A DNA stretch of 34,689 nucleotides, from positions 1 through 34,689 of the forward strand of contig JAHBUM010000007.1 of the NCBI GenBank assembly GCA_019638075.1, in the 5' to 3' direction. How positions within the stretch are numbered: the first letter of the stretch is position 1; each line of letters starts with the position of its first letter. Under the pieces are notes generated by a model, which was given only the letters and a program-made list of their open reading frames with translations, did no database searches and was not told where the DNA came from. The position numbers and the translations under genes were made by a program. The DNA is from Flavobacteriales bacterium. Its GTDB lineage: Bacteria > Bacteroidota > Bacteroidia > Flavobacteriales_F > PHOS-HE28. Of this stretch, positions 30,601 through 34,689 are shown piece by piece.

Positions 30601-32997
30601 TTCACCCTTACCAGCGGTGGTGATGTGGCTGTGCAGGGCGCCCTCACCGCCAACGACAACAGCGCGCTGGTGATCGCAGGCAACGGTGCCCGCACGCTCT
30701 CCCTGGCGGCGGCCACCAGCTTCTGGGACCTCACCTGCAACACGCCCGATGGCACCACTCTCACGGGCAATGCCAGCATCCGCAACACGCTGCTCCTACA
30801 GGACGGTGAGTTCGATTGCACCGGTAACCCGGTGGCCTTGGAGAGCAATGCCATCAGCACCGGCCGCCTCGGCCCTGTGGGTGCCAACGCCAGCTATACC
30901 GGCAACCTCACCGTTAACCGCTACATCCCCGCAGGCGCCACCAACTGGCGCATGTTGGGCAGTCCCGTGGCGGGCCGCACGGTGAACCACTGGAAGGACG
31001 ACTTCACCACCGCAGGCTTCCCCGGTTCGCACTACCCCAGCTTCGATAACCCCGTGGGCAGTGGCATCGTGTGGCCCAGCATCCGCTGGTACGATGAAAC
31101 GAACACCGGGGCGGATATGAACGACGGCCTGGTGGGTGCCACCAGCACGGCGCAGCCCCTTGCACAGGGCCAGGGCTTCGCGGCCTGGTGCGGCACGGGC
31201 CTTACCACCACCACGGCCTTCACCGTGGACGTGACCGGCAACCCGCACATCGCGCATACGCCCATCAGCCTGCCCATGAGCTACACCAACACCGGCGTGC
31301 CGGACACCGACGGCTGGAACATGGTGAGCAATCCGCTCGCCAGCCCCATCGCCTTCGACCAGATCAGCCGGGGCGCGGACGTGGCCGACTACATCACCTA
31401 TTTCAACCCTGCCAACGGCAACCTGGCCACCTGGGACATCAGCGAGGGCCTGGGTACCAACGGTGGCACCAACGTGATCCAGAGCAGCCAGGCCTTCTGG
31501 CTGAAGGCCACCGGCACGGCCGTGACCACCACCGTGAGCGAGAGCGCCAAGGTGAGCGGCAACAGTGGCGGCTTCTTCGGCGGCGCGCAGGTGCAGACCG
31601 CCAGCCTGGTGCGCCTGCGCATCCAGAGCGCCATCAACCAGTACAGCGATGAGACCGTGGTGCTCTTCAGCAGCGGCGAGCCGGAGATCACCGGCAGGGA
31701 CGTGCCCAAGTTCATCTTCGCGCACCCCGATGCGCCGCAGATCGGCACCCAGGGTGATGCTGGCCAGCTGATCGCCATCAACGCCTACGGCCCCTACACC
31801 ACGGACATCAGCATCCCCGTGAAGGTGGATGTGGCGGTGAACGGCAGCTACACCATTGTTGCCAACGAGTTCCAGAACATCGGCCTTAGCTGCCTCAGCC
31901 TGGTGGACCTTGCCACCAACACGGTGACCCCCCTTGCCGATGGCGCCACCTACACCTTCACGGCCCTGACGAGCGACAACGCGGCCCCTGCGCGTTTCGT
32001 GCTCCGCGCCACCGCACCCATGCCCCTTGCGGCCACCGCGGCCACCTGCCACGGCAGCGATGATGGCAGTGCCAGCGTGGAGGTCGGAAGCGGCCCGGTG
32101 GACATCACCTGGACGAACGCACAGGGTGGGGTGATACTGGAGCAGACAGATGTGCTGCCGGGCACCAGCGACCTTGCAGCCCTGCCCGCAGGCAGCTATG
32201 GCATCCGCGTGGCCGGTGATGGTGCCTGTGGCGCGTTGAGCACCACCTTCGTCATCGGCGAGCCGGATGCCTTGGAGGCCGAGGCCATCACCCTGCCCAG
32301 CACCTGCCCCGACAGCGAGGACGGCACCATCGGCCTCACCGTGCTGGGTGGCGTGGCCCCCTACACCTACCTGTGGAGCAACGAAGCCACCACCGGGGAC
32401 ATCGAAGTGGCCGCAGGCAGCTACACCGTGCTGATCACCGATGCCAACGGCTGCACCTTCGCGCCGCAGGCGTATGTGGTGGGCGCCGGTGAAGGCCCCG
32501 ATGCGGGCATCAGCGTGGAAGGCACCTTGGTACTGGTTGGCGAGGACATCCTCTTCACCCCGAACACCATCGAGGGCGTTGCCAACACCTGGGACTTCGG
32601 CGACGGCAGCACCAGCAATGACCTGGAGGCCGTACACAGCTACGCTGTGCCCGGTTCCTACACCATAACCCTCAGCGTGGACAACGGCGACTGCATCAGC
32701 ACCGCGAGCATCGTGGTGGATGTGCAGACCGGCACCAGCGTACCCACCGTGGCAGGCCACAGCCTGAACGCCTACGTGAGCGGCGACCACATCGTGGTGG
32801 ACCACGACTTCAGCACCCAGCACCCGGTCATCATCCGCGTGATCAGCACCAGCGGCCAGCTGGTACAGGAGCACCGTGTGGCCAGCGCGCCAGCCCGTAT
32901 CACGCTGCCTGCCAGTGACTTGGCCAGCGGCGTATGGCTCGTGCGCGTGAGCAGCGGCGAGCAGATGCGTACCTTCTCCCTGCCCATCGTCCACTAA
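27622..32997 (+). CDS. Large multidomain T9SS cargo protein (P-domain, SprB repeats, PKD, type A sorting tail)
   Basis: 1791 residues. Signal peptide ends near LLACALPAAAQ. Parts in order: an N-terminal beta-rich domain (about 35-255); a proprotein-convertase P-domain (about 390-507, with RGDLRVTLTSPTGQTRNLIL and GDPNGTWTLSICDN); Ig/PKD-like strands; a MAM-like jelly roll (about 622-790, SYYHYYRYNSGADDRARVEV, WAIDNVEVTG); an unannotated middle region; two SprB-type repeats (about 1470-1620, PYTYLWSNEATTGDIEV, GSYTVLITDANGC); a PKD domain (about 1627-1703, WDFGDGST … GSYTITLSV); and a Por secretion tail (about 1712-1791, IRVISTSGQLVQEH, LASGVWLVRVSSGEQ). The tail directs export by T9SS and attachment or release at the cell surface. 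No catalytic site is seen, so adhesion or matrix building is the likely role. ATG 27670 would also keep a signal peptide. Confidence 0.9.
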   Translation: MTSTHTHERPCRGLFFMLSVLALLACALPAAAQVSTFYSFAQSAGSLSVITGGTRLNTTNNSFDDQVYTVTIPEFFYDGSYYTTMYVSANGFITFGAAPAGNNYTPLSSNAGYAGAISPFGTNIRQTGSGTREVRWQQVGSEIVVQWAGARRYDSGTSESFTVQARLNTVTGVIRFVYSAVTSLATGTHDQPQVGLRGPNNTFATNVNNRMVTNATGGGANNWATSLVGTANNSTSRFTNSNPAKSPTAGLTYTWTPVCLSPAANATVSTNCATNSYTITVDVTSLGSAANVTIQSPIGTNVHTAVGTGTYSIGPINVGTSRTVRVVHTGNSACNIDLGTLSSDISACVTNGNCLSNPYLAIPDNGCGSNNAANAGIQIAGLNNSLGSSVDLLSVDLIMAHTNRGDLRVTLTSPTGQTRNLILNRGGTGDNFGNPGSCPTSTFTLSDDAANAVSASGTGNNPTGSWRPEQTLAGFTGDPNGTWTLSICDNSNGTTGTLRYAKLNFCDRPVITATSSNSPSCTADQLTLGVTASGTGLTYAWTGTGTFSPNAASANVSVSGAATGTYSVTVSNGCTNVVADIPVVVNPSPTDATANSSAASVCSDANTVDLTGSGISPGTILSQNFNAGIAPWTTTNTSTGGTPANAAWTARANNYTFNAYDGNVTFSSNDATQFVLSNSDAQGSGTTATTLVSPSFSTVGYTTATLSYYHYYRYNSGADDRARVEVSVNGGGWTTLETYSSVQGTPTGFVQGTVSLNGYLGQANLQVRFRYNASWDYFWAIDNVEVTGTSAAHSTFAWTSTPSGFTSSLQNPTGVAVTQNTTYTLTVTAPNGCTATANTAVTHTQAPAATIAYTGSPYCAVAGNVNVAHTGTTGGTYTSTAGLSINASTGVIDAAASTNGTYTVTYTVAASGPCAQFQTTASVTITDCIYYSRNTGTLADPIWSLTPNGAAGYAVWNDATAMVVQTGDVVTNGSNEQVGGITVQSGGSLVLGAFTLTSGGDVAVQGALTANDNSALVIAGNGARTLSLAAATSFWDLTCNTPDGTTLTGNASIRNTLLLQDGEFDCTGNPVALESNAISTGRLGPVGANASYTGNLTVNRYIPAGATNWRMLGSPVAGRTVNHWKDDFTTAGFPGSHYPSFDNPVGSGIVWPSIRWYDETNTGADMNDGLVGATSTAQPLAQGQGFAAWCGTGLTTTTAFTVDVTGNPHIAHTPISLPMSYTNTGVPDTDGWNMVSNPLASPIAFDQISRGADVADYITYFNPANGNLATWDISEGLGTNGGTNVIQSSQAFWLKATGTAVTTTVSESAKVSGNSGGFFGGAQVQTASLVRLRIQSAINQYSDETVVLFSSGEPEITGRDVPKFIFAHPDAPQIGTQGDAGQLIAINAYGPYTTDISIPVKVDVAVNGSYTIVANEFQNIGLSCLSLVDLATNTVTPLADGATYTFTALTSDNAAPARFVLRATAPMPLAATAATCHGSDDGSASVEVGSGPVDITWTNAQGGVILEQTDVLPGTSDLAALPAGSYGIRVAGDGACGALSTTFVIGEPDALEAEAITLPSTCPDSEDGTIGLTVLGGVAPYTYLWSNEATTGDIEVAAGSYTVLITDANGCTFAPQAYVVGAGEGPDAGISVEGTLVLVGEDILFTPNTIEGVANTWDFGDGSTSNDLEAVHSYAVPGSYTITLSVDNGDCISTASIVVDVQTGTSVPTVAGHSLNAYVSGDHIVVDHDFSTQHPVIIRVISTSGQLVQEHRVASAPARITLPASDLASGVWLVRVSSGEQMRTFSLPIVH

Positions 32998-33013
32998 GGA
33001 CAGGGTTCGGTCA

Positions 33014-33053
33014 GGCGGCCCCCGCTTCCACTCCGGTGGAGGCGGGGGCTGCC
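33014..33053 (+). terminator. GC-rich terminator hairpin after the T9SS cargo gene
   Basis: GGCGGCCCCCGCTTCCAC (33014-33031) pairs along all 18 positions with 33036-33053, with two G-U pairs, around the 4-nt loop TCCG. It lies 16 nt after the stop. No T-run follows (CGTTGGGG), so it is a strong hairpin but not a textbook intrinsic terminator. Confidence 0.65.
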
Positions 33054-33085
33054 CGTTGGGGGGTATCGGGCGTTATGCACATTGG

Positions 33086-33116
33086 TTTGTTCATTTCGTG
33101 GCAAATCATACCTTCG
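33086..33116 (+). promoter_or_regulatory. Complete Bacteroidota promoter (TTTG - 19 nt - TACCTTCG)
   Basis: The -33 TTTG (33086-33089) and -7 TACCTTCG (33109-33116) are at the expected spacing. The start codon is 62 nt downstream, giving one of the few real leaders in the window. Confidence 0.72.
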
Positions 33117-33178
33117 GACCCCCTAATCGAGAACGTGCCGGATCCGCCTCCCCGGGCCGGGACCAAAACCCTTTTTCC

Positions 33179-34689
33179 ATGAGGAAGTTCTTTACGCTTC
33201 GGAGGTATTTCCACCGTTCACTCATGTTCATTGCGATTAGCTCGGTTGTCGCGGTGAACAGTGGGATAGCGCAAACCCCTTTCACTGCGACGTACAATTT
33301 GTCGGGTGGGGGAAACAATGTCACTTCGTTCAACTACAACGGATCGGCCATTACCGGTGCCGCCTTCGGCCCTTTGCTTAAGGCTGGGATTACCAGCACC
33401 AGTAGCAACAACAACTATCGTGGTAGCAATTGGACAACGGCGACCAGCATTAACACGGGAATGTATATCGGGTTCACGATCACGGTTCAGGCAGGGTATT
33501 CGCTGGATCTGGATGGCATCAATTTCGGCTTGGGCAGAAGCGCTGACGGGCCGTTGCTTTGGCAATGGCGATCCAGTGCGGACACGTATGGTGCAGCGAT
33601 CCCGGGGTATTCGAGTTTGAATGGCGGCCTGACCAACACCTCGGGTGTCCTGAGCAACCCAGACGCGAATTCAAGTTGGACTGGAAACGTCCTTGACCTC
33701 ACCGGTGCAACGTACCAAGGACTCACTGGCACGATCACGTTCCGCTTGTATGGGTATGACGCTGATGCCGCAGGCGGAACAGGTGGGCTACAGGGCAATA
33801 TTTCGATCATTGGGGAGTACAGTCCACTTGGCACCAACACCTCCGTCCAGTTCGCCAGCACCGGCAGCACCGTGAGCGAAGGCGTGGGTACGGTGAACCT
33901 CTCTTTGGAGATCACCGACGAGGATGCCACCAATGACACCGAAGTGGACGTGGTGCTCATCACCGGCGCGCCCGGCCGGGTGAACAGCTACACCACGCAA
34001 ACGGTGACCTTCCCCGCCGGCAGCAGCGCCGATGAAACGGTGACCATCACCGTTACGGACAACGGCCTGTGCGATGGCAACACCATCATCGGCTTCGAGT
34101 TGCAGAACATCACCGGTGGGCAGGGTACGCCTACGATCGGCGGGAACGACACCTACGACCTGAGCATCACGGACAATGATGTCTGCACCAGTGTGAGCTA
34201 TGCGGTCACCAGCGCCACGGTGAGCGAGGGCGTGGGCACATACGGTGTCACGGTGAACATTTCCGATTTCAGCACCACGCAGGCCACCTATGTGGATGTG
34301 GCGCTGGTGACCGGCAATGGCGCGCGCATCAACGGCTTCACTTCGCAGACGGTGACCTTCCCCGCCAACAGCGGCGCGGCCCAGACCGTGACCCTTACGG
34401 TGACGGACAATGCGAGCTGCGACGGCGAGGCGGTGCTGACGTTCGGGCTGGAGAACCTCACCGGTGGGCAGGGCACGCCTTTCGTGGGGACGAACTCGAC
34501 CCGCACACTGACGATCAATGACAATGACGGCTCTTCCGGCCATGTGATCGCGCGGCAGGCCTTCGATGGACTGGGCACGGACAACTGGGCGATCACGAGC
34601 GGTGCAGGCAATATCAGTACGAACGCAGGCGGGAGTGATTTCCCCGCGAGTAGCCGGATCCTTAGTGGTTCTTCCTCGTGGCAGACGAT
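33179..34689 (+). CDS. Secreted protein with two Calx-beta domains, 3' end outside window
   Basis: Open from ATG 33179 to the window edge (503 full codons, no stop). Signal peptide MRKFFTLRRYFHRSLMFIAI … NSGIAQ. Residues about 35-220 form a beta-rich domain I do not recognise (AGYSLDLDGINFGLGRSADG, LTGTITFRLYGYDAD). Two Calx-beta domains follow: about 221-337 (STVSEGVGTVNLSLEITDED, TVTFPAGSSADETVTITVTD) and about 340-450 (ATVSEGVGTYGVTVNISDF, TVTFPANSGAAQTVTLTVTD), each closing with a Thr-Gly-Gly-Gln-Gly-Thr-Pro turn and an Asn-Asp pair. Calx-beta units bind calcium in other proteins and are common in long Bacteroidota surface proteins. Hand counts give 92 of 180 GC in 33181-33360 but 39 of 60 in 34201-34260, so the N-terminal domain has a different base composition. 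A C-terminal sorting tail would be expected beyond the edge. Confidence 0.85.
   Translation, partial: MRKFFTLRRYFHRSLMFIAISSVVAVNSGIAQTPFTATYNLSGGGNNVTSFNYNGSAITGAAFGPLLKAGITSTSSNNNYRGSNWTTATSINTGMYIGFTITVQAGYSLDLDGINFGLGRSADGPLLWQWRSSADTYGAAIPGYSSLNGGLTNTSGVLSNPDANSSWTGNVLDLTGATYQGLTGTITFRLYGYDADAAGGTGGLQGNISIIGEYSPLGTNTSVQFASTGSTVSEGVGTVNLSLEITDEDATNDTEVDVVLITGAPGRVNSYTTQTVTFPAGSSADETVTITVTDNGLCDGNTIIGFELQNITGGQGTPTIGGNDTYDLSITDNDVCTSVSYAVTSATVSEGVGTYGVTVNISDFSTTQATYVDVALVTGNGARINGFTSQTVTFPANSGAAQTVTLTVTDNASCDGEAVLTFGLENLTGGQGTPFVGTNSTRTLTINDNDGSSGHVIARQAFDGLGTDNWAITSGAGNISTNAGGSDFPASSRILSGSSSWQT

Overview
The window looks like a chromosome segment from a GC-rich member of the Bacteroidota, most likely an uncultured Flavobacteriales lineage. 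This rests on a secreted protein with a type IX secretion (T9SS) sorting tail, SprB-type repeats, a BT_3928-type DoxX protein beside tpiA, Bacteroidota-style promoters (TAnnTTnG), almost no Shine-Dalgarno sequences, and several TTG starts or start codons placed only 4-8 nt after the promoter. No phage, plasmid, transposase or CRISPR gene is visible.

Layout. 1-833: end of a GH2 beta-mannosidase. 1209-3355: membrane class III nucleotide cyclase followed by an overlapping secreted propeller-like protein. 3501-5022 (minus): a second 4-TM cyclase behind a small membrane protein. 5044-5619: first of three secreted carboxypeptidase-regulatory-like paralogues (others at 8018 and 10639). 5785-12162: the block folP / DUF1599 / DoxX-thioredoxin / tpiA, interrupted by the other two paralogues. 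12231-24958: apparent operon prmA - 1493-aa exported protein - plsY - 2227-aa envelope protein (TPR, propeller, regulatory-like fold, long coiled coils, two SPOR domains). 25065-27025: clpS, an overlapping M48 lipoprotein protease, and a DUF218 protein. 27198: tRNA-Arg(ACG) with a terminator. 27622-32997: T9SS cargo protein. 33179-end: secreted Calx-beta protein that runs off the window.

Working together. Much of the window serves the cell envelope: lysophosphatidate synthesis (PlsY), a probable peptidoglycan-bound scaffold with a PorE-like front half, an outer lipoprotein protease, a DUF218 envelope protein and large T9SS-type surface proteins. Housekeeping genes (folP, tpiA, prmA, clpS, tRNA) are interleaved.

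The most unusual feature lies between the genes. Many spacers are filled by long hairpin elements whose arms are tandem heptamers (TGACAAC-like) or other short units. The two arms match each other perfectly or nearly so inside one element, but differ between elements. Five of them share the words AATGCCT and CACCAAGG. They start within 3-14 nt after a stop codon and end just before the next promoter or gene. A second strong pattern is a recurrent promoter element, TAnnTTCGc, so close to start codons that most transcripts should be leaderless.
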